Assembly: GCA_015501055.1 (NCBI GenBank) | Contig: JADNYV010000244.1 | Coordinates: forward strand, 1-52,000 | DNA from: Mucidula mucida | Taxonomy: Eukaryota; Basidiomycota; Agaricomycetes; Agaricales; Physalacriaceae | Direction: 5' to 3' | Length of the DNA stretch: 52,000 nt | Shown here: one piece after another, positions 31,581 through 42,568 of the stretch | Layout: the number at the start of each line of letters is the position of its first letter | Position numbering within the stretch: position 1 is the first letter of the stretch | Translations under genes and position numbers: made by a program | The notes under the pieces: generated by a model | The model's database searches: none | Seen by the model: the letters and a program-made list of their open reading frames with translations, nothing else | What the model was told of the DNA's origin: nothing

Positions 31581-32243
31581 TCATAGCCGGAAATTGATCC
31601 TTTCGAGCACTACCTCCTGCATTAACAAGAAATCGTCTTCCTCCGGCTCGGATACATCTTCATCATCGTCAAATTGCCCAACAGATAATGGGATGTCCAG
31701 CGCTAGAGGTTCTTCCTCGCGTATGGGTCCTGTTACAGTATACTGGGATTGAATGATGTTTCCGTCGTGAATGTCCAAATACAACCCGATCGTGTCATTG
31801 AATGTTGACACGTCGGGGGTGAACATATTGTGGCACTTTCGTTGTGAAGGAGGCAAGAGACGCGATGCAGAGAAAGTCTCCGATTCTTCTTCCGTCTCCA
31901 AGTCATCTATGTTTCTCTGCGGCTTGGCGCTCCTCCTCCGCCCAACAAACAGTGAACGGAGGTTGATTCTCGGAATCGAATCTGAGAATGACCTGGAGTG
32001 TGATTTGGTCTGGGGACTGGGTGCTGTTGGTGTGGAACGAAGGCTGGAAGATGAGGAGTAGGGCGAGTGGCGGTGGGTGCGCGACAGCGTGCTCTTAAAG
32101 CGTTGGGTAAGGGCGGGTAATGAGGTCGCCCGAGGTCGAGAAGAAGACTGATATTGGTTGACTTCATGGTAATCAACTTTGACTGTCGATTGCTTCTGCA
32201 TCGTAGAGACTTTAGTGTGGATGAAGAAGGCAGGTGAGTGCAT
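31581..32243 (-). CDS. Unrecognised Ser-rich 220-aa protein (pair member 1)
   Basis: Open from ATG 32243. The start MHSPAFFIHTKVSTMQK is kept, with conservative changes, in the paralogue at 33283-33837, which supports this ATG over the internal MQK. Basic, Ser/Thr-rich N-terminal half (LPALTQRFKSTLSR, then RSLFVGRRR). Acidic C-terminal half (DDDEDVSEPEEDDFLLMQEV). No membrane segment or known domain is visible. Two diverged copies with the same layout argue that it is a real gene. Confidence 0.6.
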   Translation of the reverse strand: MHSPAFFIHTKVSTMQKQSTVKVDYHEVNQYQSSSRPRATSLPALTQRFKSTLSRTHRHSPYSSSSSLRSTPTAPSPQTKSHSRSFSDSIPRINLRSLFVGRRRSAKPQRNIDDLETEEESETFSASRLLPPSQRKCHNMFTPDVSTFNDTIGLYLDIHDGNIIQSQYTVTGPIREEEPLALDIPLSVGQFDDDEDVSEPEEDDFLLMQEVVLERINFRL

Positions 32244-32368
32244 GGTTGATGGTTTTAGCAGTCGGAAATCTGGGTTTATGAACCTCTAGCAGGTTAGGAG
32301 CTACCCCACCTACATTTGCCTCCGTGCGGAACGGGGTAGACAGAAGTGGTTATCACCGCCTCGTTGGT

Positions 32369-32572
32369 TCAGCTTGTTTTGTTGATACTCCTCAATGTGT
32401 GGCGGACTGCGCTCAGAACTGCTATCAGAGGCTTGGCATTGACATAGTGCTTTGGGGTGCTTGAAGATATCTGAACGCAGGTCGCTGGGATAACGGACTC
32501 CGGAGCGTGCAAGTGTTCGTTCGGGTTTCGCTCTGTATGCGTCATATGATCCAAGTGCTCTTCTTCAGACAT
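32369..32572 (-). CDS. Small ORF upstream of pair member 1
   Basis: 67 codons starting MSEEEHLDHMTH. A related start, MSEEECFNCMTH, lies at the same relative place before pair member 2 (34038). It could be a small protein, an upstream exon or an upstream regulatory frame. No function recognised. Confidence 0.3.
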   Translation of the reverse strand: MSEEEHLDHMTHTERNPNEHLHAPESVIPATCVQISSSTPKHYVNAKPLIAVLSAVRHTLRSINKTS

Positions 32573-33282
32573 GGTTGAGGATGTCTCTTCGAATCCTCAA
32601 AGTTCACTCCGGTGTCATAACTCAGACCCGGCTGGCTGGCTGGTCCACTATTTACCGGCTCGAATGATATCTCCCCGACAGCAAGCCTCGGGCTTTCATG
32701 AAGCGACGGACGAAAGGGCACTAGGGAAGATAACAGGCCTCACTCATGGGAATTAGAGCATACCCACTGTTTGCTGATTGCACAGACAATTTTATTCTTT
32801 CTTGATTTTCTGCACTGTGTTCGTGAGTCGTCGCATCAGTCCTCTGTCCACTATTCACGCTTATGCTACGAAGCCGCATCTCTAGACCTAGAGCACGACC
32901 CGCCTATGGTGGGACCTGCGCACGTTCCATCCAAGGCGAGGAACGAACGCCACGCGCATGAGCTGCGTAAAGTACGATTACTTTTTCTTCAACTCGATAT
33001 CGTACCAGGTGACTGACTTCCACTTTAACCAGATACATTTGTTCATTACTCTGAACCGTTGTACGACGAATTCATGCTCATTATGGTGTTGAAACCAAAT
33101 TGGTTGCCGACTTACTTACACCAAGCAAAAGGGCTGTAATCTGTTCGACGGAGCATCGCTTGACTACGGCACCGTGACTTGGATCGGCCATCTGTTGAAT
33201 TTCTCTTTCGGTTCTTCATAATGATCTTGGACAACGTCGGTTATTTCAATCATGCATTTTTCATTCCGTGTACGCTCATATC
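32573..33282. other. No supported gene
   Basis: Spacer between the two units of the duplicated Ser-rich gene. The frame at 32771-33016 has no recognisable features. Confidence 0.4.
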
Positions 33283-33837
33283 CTACAACAAATCCATCCT
33301 TCCTAAGACTAACTCCTGTATCAGCAACATAGGCTCTTCCTCCGGCTCAGATGTATCTCCTTCATGGTCAAATGCCGCCGCGGGTAACAGCATCACATCG
33401 TTCGATCTCAGCCATGAGTCGTGGCCTTTCCGTTGTGGAAGAGTTGAGGGCCCGGGACAGGATGGAAAGAGATCAAGGATATCTCCCAGTGACTCTTCCT
33501 CCGTCTCCGAAGCGTCTGACGATGACACCGTGCTTCTCCTCAACTTCCGCCCAGCGAACAACGAACGCAGCGAATTGGAGAACGACCGGATGTGTAATTT
33601 GGTCTGGGAATGCGATCGCGTTCGTGGGCTGGAGAGGAGGCTGGAAGACGACGAGGAATTGCCCGGGTGATGATGGGTGGGTGATGATAGTGAGCTCATG
33701 AAGCGTTGGGTAAGGGCGGGTAGTGTGTTTGATCGATGTCGGGAGGAGGATTGGACTTCAAATGAGTCAACTTTCACTGATGAGTGCTTCTGCATGGTGG
33801 AGATCTTGATGTGGGCGAAGAAGACTGGTGAGTGCAT
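33283..33837 (-). CDS. Unrecognised Ser-rich 184-aa protein (pair member 2)
   Basis: Paralogue of the gene at 31581-32243: MHSPVFFAHIKISTMQK start, LPALTQRFMSSLSSP, RSLFAGRKLRRS, then an acidic GDTSEPEEEPMLLIQELVLG end. It lacks about 35 residues present in the first copy (the DTIGLYLDIHDGNI part). Uninterrupted frame; function unknown. Confidence 0.6.
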   Translation of the reverse strand: MHSPVFFAHIKISTMQKHSSVKVDSFEVQSSSRHRSNTLPALTQRFMSSLSSPTHHHPGNSSSSSSLLSSPRTRSHSQTKLHIRSFSNSLRSLFAGRKLRRSTVSSSDASETEEESLGDILDLFPSCPGPSTLPQRKGHDSWLRSNDVMLLPAAAFDHEGDTSEPEEEPMLLIQELVLGRMDLL

Positions 33838-33894
33838 CGTTTATGAAAACAGTACTAAAAAAATCTTTGTTTAAGTACCTCTGGCAGGTCAGAC

Positions 33895-34038
33895 CTACTG
33901 ATTTGCTTCCGTGCGGAACGGGACAGACAGAAGCGCTTCGTTGATTCGGCTCGCAAATTGACCGGAGGAGGCAGTGAAAGCGTTCAACGTGTCTCGCCTT
34001 CTGTGCGTCATGCAATTGAAGCACTCTTCTTCAGACAT
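33895..34038 (-). CDS. Small ORF upstream of pair member 2
   Basis: 47 codons from MSEEECFNCMTH, related to the small ORF at 32369-32572 only over the first dozen residues. Confidence 0.25.
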   Translation of the reverse strand: MSEEECFNCMTHRRRDTLNAFTASSGQFASRINEALLSVPFRTEANQ

Positions 34039-34083
34039 TGAGGCTTTGGGTTTCGGCCCGGTGTTATCTCCCAAACCCGCCAT

Positions 34084-34821
34084 GGTTCACTATATGTCGA
34101 ATTGGTGCTTCATCGTTTCAAATCACTGCTCCATCACGCTTGTCATCCCGCGGAAGTACATGATTCAACCTGCTCTTGATGTTGTGGTGTGTGCGCCACA
34201 CTTCCTTGACATGGCGACTACGAACAAATGGTCACATTGTTCACTCTCTATTGGCCCTGAGGTTTCCCCGCCCATTGTCTGCCATTGTAGGCGTCTAGGA
34301 TCTCCCGAGTTACTCGATTTGGACAGTGCCATTGTTTGCGCCAACCGCGCTACACGTGATGCGCCTGCCCGAACAAAAATGTGCATTATCCCTTATCCGT
34401 TCAGTACCAAGGACCCCTGCCGTTTTCATCTCCCCAGCCTCCGTTTAACGTTCCTATTCTTCCATACCCAATGCTGGGTCCTCTTGGCTCGTTCGCACCC
34501 AATTTTGATCCGTACTTTGGTCCTCAAGTCGTGATGAACTGCATATACAACAATACTATGATGCACATTACAAAGGAAGAAGAGGGCCCTTCCATATCCT
34601 GATGACATCCCTCGGGAATCGGATTGGACCGCGCCTGGGAACTTTAAGTTGAAAAGGCGGAGTGATGCGTCCCTCCGTAACATACTATAATACTTATGAA
34701 TGTTTCATTCTACTACGCTCATGCTTTTCGTTTATCTAGTACCTATATTATACTTCAAAATATGTATCTATCGCGAAGAATCAACAATGCTATACGGCCA
34801 CTCAGCTACATCTCATAATTG
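34084..34821. other. No firmly supported gene
   Basis: A plus-strand frame (34381-34602) reads as a Pro/Phe-rich peptide (PLPFSSPQPPFNVPILPYPM) and could be the last exon of something decayed. A longer overlapping frame (33974-34534) has poor composition. Confidence 0.3.
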
Positions 34822-34826
34822 GTATC
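34822..34826. repeat. Target-site duplication, left (GTATC)
   Basis: GTATC directly before the LTR at 34827; the same five bases follow the other LTR at 41341-41345. A 5-bp duplication is typical of Ty3/Gypsy integrases. Confidence 0.9.
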
Positions 34827-35355
34827 TGTTAGCGACTGACTAAGCCACGAGACTCAACCAGGTACCACAGCAAGAACTAAGGAAGAAAGCGTTCGCGTTT
34901 GTAAGACTAGGCTAGGCCAGGTGTATAAACGAGATCGGAACTAAAGTACAATGATACTACACTACTGCTTATATACTAGTAAGTCTGTGTTTGAGACTCC
35001 TTGTCCATACGCGTTTCTACTAGGGATGCTCCACGCCCTTGACCCAGTGTTGTATGCTACTAGTCCGTGAAACCATTAAATATGAGTGGTATCTGCATGT
35101 AAGTAATAATACTGAAACGACCATGTGTGCTACGAGTGTCGGCGGTGTGTATACAATAGGGAGTCCATGAGGTATCGGCATGTATGATGTTATCCATGTG
35201 TTGGGCGTGTGTCCGACATGAGTACGGCTTCGGTAATGAAAAGGGGTATGATCGGTGACGAAACAGATGATGAAACGGTCCGTTGGTTGATAAGACAAGG
35301 CTCCCGATAAGATATGATAAGATGTGAAAATGTGAAAGTATGGCGATTCATAACA
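34827..35355 (-). repeat. 3' LTR of element 1
   Basis: 529 bp, TGTTAGCGAC to ATTCATAACA on the plus strand, so TGTTAT..TAACA in element sense. Confidence 0.92.
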
Positions 35356-35366
35356 TCACCCCCTCC
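35356..35366 (-). other. Polypurine tract of element 1
   Basis: GGAGGGGGTGA in element sense, between the pol stop codon and the 3' LTR. The usual plus-strand DNA primer. Confidence 0.7.
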
Positions 35367-38300
35367 TTAAGGCGCAAGTTCCATTCTGCGCCAGAGTCGC
35401 TCCATGAGGGCTGCAGAGGGTAGCGTGACGTCGAGGGGTTTGGTATCGGGCGGTGGCATGGGTCGGAATAGATGTGATGGAAATTGCGACATGGGGACTT
35501 CAATGCGAGCAAGCGCGGGTGGCTTCGGCTTGTTCGGATATTGTTGGTGGAAATCGCTGATAGCTTCGTCGGCATTTTTGAGATTGCATGCCGGTTCCCA
35601 TGTCTGCTCGTGTGTGCCGTAACCTTTCCAGTGAACCTTGTATTGAAAACCCCCGCGGTACTTTCGGGAATTAACCACTTTCTCAACCTCCCATTCCGGT
35701 TCGGCTCCTTCCAGCACAGGTGGTGGACGCGTGTCTCGGGGTTGTGTCGGAAATTGGGGCTCGTGATAAGGCGTCAACAGGGCCTCATTGAACACGGGAT
35801 GGATGCTTTTCCACGTGTGAGGAATCTGGAGCTTGTAAGAGCTCGTCCCAACTTTCTTGATCACTTTGAACGGCCCGAAGCGTTTGTCATCGAGCTTCTT
35901 CATTGGTCGATCCGTGCTGAGATTCGTCCCTTCCAGCCATACTTTGTCGCCTTCCTTGTACTCCACTGCCTCTGTCCGTTTCCTGTCATAAAACCGTTTC
36001 ATATCCTCTTTGGCCATCTTCAATGCCGACCCCACTTCGTCCCATGTTTTCCTCATGCCGTCGGCAAACTCCTGCGCAGTCTCATTTCTGATGCCGTTTT
36101 CGGGGCGGTGCCTTTGTAGGGGTGTCTGCCCATGTCTGCAAAGAACGGAGTGACTTTAGTTGCCGAGTGTACCCGATCATTGTAAACAAATTCGGCAGAG
36201 GGTAGCCATTCGTGCCAGTCGTTCTGATGGTAGTTGACAAATAACCGTAAGAAATGTTCTATCTCTTGGTTCAGCCGTTCCGTCTGCCCATTTGCCTGTG
36301 GATGATACGCCGTTGTAAAGTTTCCTTGTATGCCCAACAACCGGTACAACTCCTTCATAAAACGCGAGTGGTATTGTGGACCGCGATCATGTATCATCTG
36401 GCGTGGCATCCCATGTATGGGGAAAATGCGATCTCGGTAGATGCGGGCCATGCCTTCTGACGTCAGAGTAGTGTGTGTCGGTATGATACGTAATCGCTTT
36501 GTGAAATGGTCCACAAACGTGCTGATAGCGTTGTATCCTCCCGATTCCGGCAGCTCTCCAATCATGTCCGTCCCTACTATTTCCCATGGCTCGCTTGGCA
36601 CATCAATAGGATGAAGAGGTGCAGCCGGCTTCGTGCGATGTGACTTGGTGACCTGGCATTTTTGACACCCTTCTACGTATTCCCGGACGTCTCGGCTGAT
36701 TCCTGGCCACCAATAGGTGCGTGTGATCAGCTCGAGGGTCTTGTATCGTCCAGGATGCCCTGCAAGCTGTGCATCATGGTGCATTCCAATAACTCTTCCC
36801 CGCAATTCCTTGTCCTTCGGTATGTAAATACGATCCTTCCACATAATAAGTCCATTTTCCTTCTCTTCCCATCCTTTTTCTTTGTTTTCTAATGCTTTTT
36901 GTACGTATCTGTCTTTGTTTCCTTTTCTTTGTTTGATTTTGTTAAGTAATTCGTCCTCCGGTGTATCTACTGTATGTAAAGAAAATTGAATTTGTGAAAT
37001 AAAAAACTCCGGCTTGAGCAAAACAACGTTTTCGTTATCTTTTTCCCCCTTCTCAAGGCCTGTCATCCTTGACAAGGCATCAGCTTTCCCCATCGTCTTG
37101 CCCGGCTTGTGAATCATCTGTATGTCATATTCCGCTAACTCCGTAACCCATCTCGCCTGCCTCCGATTCAACTTTGTGGCTTCCGGAAGTACTGGAGGTT
37201 TTGATGATCGGTAAACACCTCCACTGTTTCCTTTGCTCCAAGGAGATATTGTCTCCAGTCATCAATCGAGTCCATAATAGCCATCATCTCTTTGTCGTAG
37301 ATCTCATAATTGCGCTCTACTTCGTTCAGCGCGCGAGACCGAAAGGCTACTGGTCTCCATTTTCCGTCCACCAACTGGGAAAGAACCGCCCCGTTCGCAT
37401 AGTTCGAGGAGTCTGCCTCAACTCGAAACTTGCCGTCGTCGCGTGGTACGATCAGAACGGGTTCTTCCGTCATCCTCCGCTTCAACTCCTCAAACGCCTC
37501 GTGCTGCTCCATGCCCCAAACCCACTCGCCCTTCCCGGTTAGCGATGTCAATGGCTTCGCTACTCCCGCAAATCCCCGGATGAAACGTCGGTAGAAGTTG
37601 CAGAAGCCCAGGAATGACTGTACTTCCTTCTTCTTCGTCGGCTCCTTCCATTCCTTTACTACGGCCACTTTTGCCGGATCCATCTTCACTTCTCCTCCTC
37701 CAACAATAACTCCTAAGTAATCTACAGTATGTGCCTCAAAACTACATTTCTCGGGTTTTAAATACAACTTATTTACTCGTAATATTCTAATACTTTCGTA
37801 CGATATGCCTATGTTCTTCCAACGTGTTCGTAAAGATAAGTATGTCATCCAAGTAAACTATAACATGTCCTTCATCAATCAGCTCCTTCAGAATGTGATT
37901 CATGAACGATTGGAATGTCGCCGGCGAGTTTGTAAGTCCGAAGAACATGACTGAGGGCTCGAACAGGCCTCGGTTTGTTCTAAACGCCGCTTTCCACTCA
38001 TCACCTTCTTTGATCCGGATGTTATTGTAACCCCATCGGACATCCATCTTTGTGAAAACCTTTGCTCCCTTCAACTTGTCGATAAGCTCCTGAATCAACG
38101 GCAAGGGGTATCGGTTCTTGATTGTCATGTCGTTCAACTTCCGATAATCTTGTACTGGCCGAAGGCTTCCATCCTTCTTTTTGACAAAGAAGAAAGGTGA
38201 TGCCATGGGTGAAATTGATGGCCGTATACGTCCCGTCCGTATGTTTTCTTCCAGGAACTCATCTAACGCCTTCTGCTCGGATGGACTAAGGGGATAAACC

Positions 38301-39315
38301 TTGCAGTCAACCGGTTTGGAACCAGGCGTAAGTTCTATCGCGTGATCCCAGGGTCTTCGCTCCGGTAACTTGTCAAAGTCCGCCTTGCTGAATACATCGG
38401 AGAATTCCTCGATGTAAGGTGCAGCAGCGGATGAAGGCTGTTGTGATCTCAGCTTTTCTCCGCTTTTGCGATAGTTGTCCCAGTCCATCCAGAACAAACG
38501 CTCTCCCTCTTCCAACTTCTCTTCTACGTCTTCTCCTTCATCTTCCGGTGAGTCGTACTCGGGTAGATAGCCGCAGCGGTCTGGGCATCGATCAAAGGTC
38601 AATGTGGATTCCGTCCAGTTGATCGTGGGGTTGTGATATCGTAGCCAATCTAGCCCCAAAAAGATACTTGTTTTGCCGAGATTGGTGACGGCCAACTCAA
38701 TCTTTTCGGCGTGATCTCCGATCTTCATCCGGACCTCCACAAAACCTTCGATTGCTCCTCCCTCGTTTAGGGTTCCATCCGCATTGTAGACAGGGAGCTT
38801 GACCGGTAACTCCTTGATCGGGAGTCCGTTCTTCTCGACGAATTCTTTATTGACACAAGAACCCGTTGCTCCACTGTCAAGAAGGGCACTCGTTTCCCAT
38901 TCAGAGCCTGTGTGTACGCTCTCTATGGTTACTCGGAGTTTCATGTCCTGCCCCTTTGTTCCCCGGATGTACTTCCTCGACTTTTTCAACTCCGTCACAA
39001 CTTCCACCGCAGCTTCCTTTGTCAACGCTCTGATCGCCATCACCTTCTCCTCCGTCGCTTCTCTCTCTCTCCGCTCCGGCATCCATGCTCTCAAAATTCC
39101 CACTGCTCTCGACACGTCATCCTCTCTTAGCCGTTGTGCAATCCACTCGGGCGTATTTGGCTCAAATCTTTCTTTCGCAGGTTTTGGTGGTAAAGTCGTC
39201 GATGATATTTTAGATGTTTCAGTACCCGTACTGTAAATAGAATCTGCATCTGACGACCCTTCCTTGATGACTGCTCCGGCAGGACTGCGTCTACTGCGGG
39301 AGCTTCGCAAAACCC
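35367..39315 (-). pseudogene. pol: pol of element 1, frameshifted
   Basis: Contains every pol domain found in element 2 (DSGA protease, YLDD reverse transcriptase, RNase H, zinc-binding and DDE integrase, C-terminal chromodomain), but split into four frames. Compared with element 2, single-base changes lie near 39262, 37781-37810 (after HRHIVRK), 37169-37190 (RNase H to integrase) and 36089 (integrase end). It cannot make a full polyprotein. Confidence 0.9.
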
Positions 39316-40219
39316 AACTCTTCGGCCAGCTTCTTCTTCTCCTCGTCATTCATCTCGGTCCATAAACCCCGAATCGTCTGGGGTCGACCCTTCTTCGGAC
39401 AGAACCTGCTGACGTGGCCGTGTTCGCCACAGCTGAAGCAAAGTCCTCTTCGACGTGCGTTGTCGATGTCCATCGGCCTGCCGGCTCCTCCATAGGTAAC
39501 ACCGGTAGCATCTCGTCGTGTGATCGGCGTTGGAGGTGGGTTCGTAGGATTAGCTCTCGATGTAGCCACCTGCGGAGCTTGAGGCCGGGACTGCATGCCG
39601 GACCTCTTGCTCGCCGCCCGCCTTCTCCATAGCTGATCGATCTGAAGGATCTGTGCCTTCCAATCCTTGTACTTCTCTGGCAACCCGTCTCGGCTGCCAT
39701 AGATCTGGTCGATGATCTTCTCGTTGACATTGGTCTCGAGAAGTCGTACGACGAATGCGTCATCCTTTGAGTATCCTGCCTGAGTGAGCAGGACCTCGAA
39801 CTTCTGGAAGAAGTCTTGAGCGGTGTCTTGCCCCTGGCGCAACCGCTCGATCTGGTCTTGCGCGTCTCGCGCGAGGTTGGAATCCACAAATCGCTCCTTC
39901 AAGTCTTCCTTGAACTCCGTCCAAGAGACTGTCCATTCCTCTTCTTCCTCATCGAAGTTCTGGTCCGAGTAGTTCTGGACCCATGCATCTACGTGATCTC
40001 CTCGGATGTAGGAGAGAACAACATCGATCCTTTCGGAGTCAGATGTGAGGTTGTTCTTCTTGTCCGGATGTATGTGAACATCGATCGCCACCAGCTCTTG
40101 TACTTGGACTTGTCCCCGTCATAGTCGTAAGGCTTGTTGACAAGGGATCGGCCTTTGATTTCGACATCGGCGTGATGAGCGGGTGTGTGAGGAGCGGTTT
40201 CGGGTGCTTCGTTGGACAT
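39291..40219 (-). pseudogene. gag: gag of element 1, frameshifted near the start
   Basis: Begins MSNEAPETAPHTPAHHAD at 40219 and runs to MFTYIR, where one base is missing near 40062 (element 2 still has CGTGAC). The rest (ERIDVVLSYIRGDHVDAWVQ through FFQKFEVLLTQAGYS) is open to 39291 and ends after a CX2CX4HX4C zinc knuckle (CFSCGEHGHVSRFC). Gag would form the particle and bind RNA. Confidence 0.88.
39309..39315 (-). promoter_or_regulatory. Candidate -1 frameshift heptamer, element 1
   Basis: G GGT TTT in gag frame (TTG GGT TTT GCG), five codons before the gag stop; identical to the site in element 2. Confidence 0.5.
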
Positions 40220-40797
40220 GATGATCGGGGTGATAGGATCGGGAGTGAAAGGGTGAAAGTGGGGATATGGGGATGCGGATTTTGATGAAACGGGTGAGGG
40301 AATAGAGGTTTGGATGAATAAGGAGGAGTCGCCTAGATCTGAGATAGAATCCAGGACTTGGTAGGGTGGGGAATGATGGTGTGTATCGTAAGGTAAGTAA
40401 GTAGGTAGGTATCGTAACTGTCTACGCTATTTTACCGACTACTGACTACGTATCTACGGAGCCCAAGAGCTCGTCACAAGTTCGCAATTGCCCAGCCGAC
40501 GTCCCTCTGGTGTGAGGTAAGCCGAAGTTTTCCTGGGAACGGGGATTGACCCGTAAACAGCGCCCACTGAAGTGCAACTGCCAAAAGTTCGTTCTCGTGA
40601 GAGCGGCTACTTCCAGCACCCGAGGCAGTTATCTCTAACTGTTAGCCGGCGCTACTGGGACCAATACACACGTATGCGGACGTGCGCTGGAATTAGGAAT
40701 CCGTCGATCTGTAAACAGGAAAGGGAATGGGGAATGTCGATGATCAAACAGCAAAGTGCTGATCAACGATCAGGGATGTGTGGTAGGTGGTAGAAAG
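40220..40797 (-). other. Leader of element 1
   Basis: Non-coding stretch between the priming site and gag, nearly identical to 50883-51464 in element 2. No other gene seen. Confidence 0.6.
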
Positions 40798-40809
40798 TAG
40801 TTCCGATCT
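40798..40809 (-). other. Self-primer binding site, element 1
   Basis: Two bases from the 5' LTR, the element-sense sequence AGATCGGAACTA is the exact complement of TAGTTCCGATCT, which occurs in the LTR at 40917-40928. That LTR copy starts 32-33 nt after the TATATAAG box (40953-40960), where the RNA should begin. This matches Tf1/sushi-type self-priming. Confidence 0.7.
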
Positions 40810-40811
40810 TC

Positions 40812-41340
40812 TGTTAGCGACTGACTAAGCCACGAGACTCAACCAGGTACCACAGCAAGAACTAAGGAAGAAAGCGTTCGCGTTCGTAAGACTAGGCTAG
40901 GCCAGGTGTATAAACGAGATCGGAACTAAAGTACAATGATACTACACTACTGCTTATATACTAGTAAGTCTGTGTTTGAGACTCCTTGTCCATACGCGTT
41001 TCCACTAGGGATGCTCCACGCCCTTGACCCAGTGTTGTATGCTACTAGTCCGTGAAACCATTAAATACGAGTGGTACTGCATGTAAGTAATAATACTGAA
41101 ACGACCATGTGTGCTACGAGTGTCGGCGGTGTGTATACAATAGGGAGTCCATGAGGTATCGGCATGTATGATGTTATCCATGTGTTGGGCGTGTGTCCGA
41201 CATGAGTACGGCTTCGGTAATGAAAAAGGGGTATGATCGGTGACGAAACAGATGATGAAACGGTCCGTTGGTTGATAAGACAAGGCTCCCAATAAGATAT
41301 GATAAGATGTGAAAATGTGAAAGTATGGCGATTCATAACA
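40812..41340 (-). repeat. 5' LTR of element 1
   Basis: 529 bp. In element sense it holds TATATAAG (40960-40953) about 32 nt before the inferred RNA start at 40928. Confidence 0.92.
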
Positions 41341-41345
41341 GTATC
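41341..41345. repeat. Target-site duplication, right (GTATC)
   Basis: Pairs with 34822-34826. Confidence 0.9.
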
Positions 41346-41498
41346 TCTACACTGCCAATTGTCCTGACCTTGACAGTTTAGGTAATACTTGTTGAAGTAT
41401 GCGCACTGCGTGGGGATGTGTTCGCGTTTGGACAGGTAGCTTGTGGTTGTCCAGGAGGTAAACACATTCAAGGCTGCTGAACGTGGGAGTGGACAAAA
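41346..41498 (-). other. Small remnant between two retroelements
   Basis: The minus strand reads YLSKREHIPTQCAYFNKYYL and NCQGQDNWQC without a stop; perhaps a piece of a gene split by the insertions. The family was not recognised. Confidence 0.3.
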
Positions 41499-42568
41499 TG
41501 TTAGCGACTGACTATAGCCACATGACTAAACCAGGTACCACAGCAAGAACTAAAAGAGAAAGTGTTCGTGTTTGTAAGACTAGGCTAGGCCAGGTGTATA
41601 AACGAGATTGGAACTAAAGTACAATGATGCTACGCTACTGCTTATATACTAGTAAGTCTGTGTTTAGAACTCCTTGTCCATATGTGTTTCCGCTAGGGTT
41701 AACTCCACGCCCTTGACCCAGTGTTGTATGCTACTAGTCCGTGAAACTATTAAATACAAGTGGTAACTGCATGTAAGTAATAATACTGAAACAACCATGT
41801 GTGCTACGAGTGTCGGTGGTGTGTATACAATAGGAAGTCCATGAGGTATCGGCATGTATGATGTCATCCATGTGTTGGGCATGTGTCCAACATGGGTACG
41901 GCTTCGGTAATGAAAAGGAGTATGATTGGTGACGAAACGGATGATGAAACAGTCCGTTGGTTGATAAGACAAGCCCCCCGATAAGATATGATAAGATGTG
42001 AGAATGTGAAAATATGGCAATTCATAACATCACCCCCTCCTTAAGGCGCAAGTTCCATTCTGCGCCAGAGTCGCTCCATGAGGGCTGCAGAGGGTAGCGT
42101 GACGTTGAGGGGTTTGGTATTGAGCGGTGGCATGGGTCGGAATAAATGGGATGGAAACTGCAACATAGGAACTTCAATTCGAGCAAGCACAGGTGGCTTT
42201 GGCTTGTTTGGGTAGTGTTGGTGAAAATTGCGGATAGCTTTGTCAGCATTCTTGAGATTGCATGCCGGTTCCCATATCTGCTCGTGTGTGCCATAACCCT
42301 TCCAGTAAACCTTGTATTGGAAACCCCCGCGGTACTTCCTGGAATTCACCACTTTCTCAACCTCCCATTCTGGCTCGGCGCCTTCCAACACCGGTGGCGG
42401 ACACGTGTCTCGGGGTTGTGTTGGAAACTGGGGCTCGTGATAAGGCGTCAGCAGGGCTTCATTGAACACGGGATGGATGCTCTTCCACGTGTGAGGGATC
42501 TGGAGCTTGTAAGAACTCATCCCAACTTTCTTGATCACTTTGAATGGCCCGAAGCGTTTGTCATCGAG
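41499..42568 (-). mobile_element. pol: Truncated chromovirus, element 3 (3' end only)
   Basis: A more diverged 531-bp 3' LTR (41499-42029) with the adjoining polypurine tract and the last 165 codons or so of pol: integrase tail (SSYKLQIPHTWKSIHPVFNE) and chromodomain (FQYKVYWKGYGTHEQIWEP), ending at 42041. The pol match stops abruptly at 42568 inside the LDDKRFGPF region, where an inverted copy of F-box gene 4 DNA begins. The rest of the element is missing. Confidence 0.9.

Larger units (their letters stand above)
34827..41340 (-). mobile_element. Ty3/Gypsy chromovirus, element 1 (complete but broken)
   Basis: 6514 bp with 529-bp LTRs (TG..CA ends) and a GTATC target duplication, transcribed on the minus strand. 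Order from 41340: 5' LTR, self-priming site, leader, gag, pol (protease, RT, RNase H, integrase, chromodomain), polypurine tract, 3' LTR. The two LTRs differ by about four transitions and two one-base indels by eye. Several frameshifts disable gag and pol. Confidence 0.93.

Noticed and set aside
33974..34534. 186-codon plus-strand ORF
   Set aside because: It overlaps the small conserved minus-strand ORF, has poor composition and no paralogue in the duplicated unit.
35020..35298. ORFs of about 92 codons repeated at 35020, 41005, 41664, 45679 and 51672
   Set aside because: They are the same LTR sequence read as protein; they recur because the LTR recurs.
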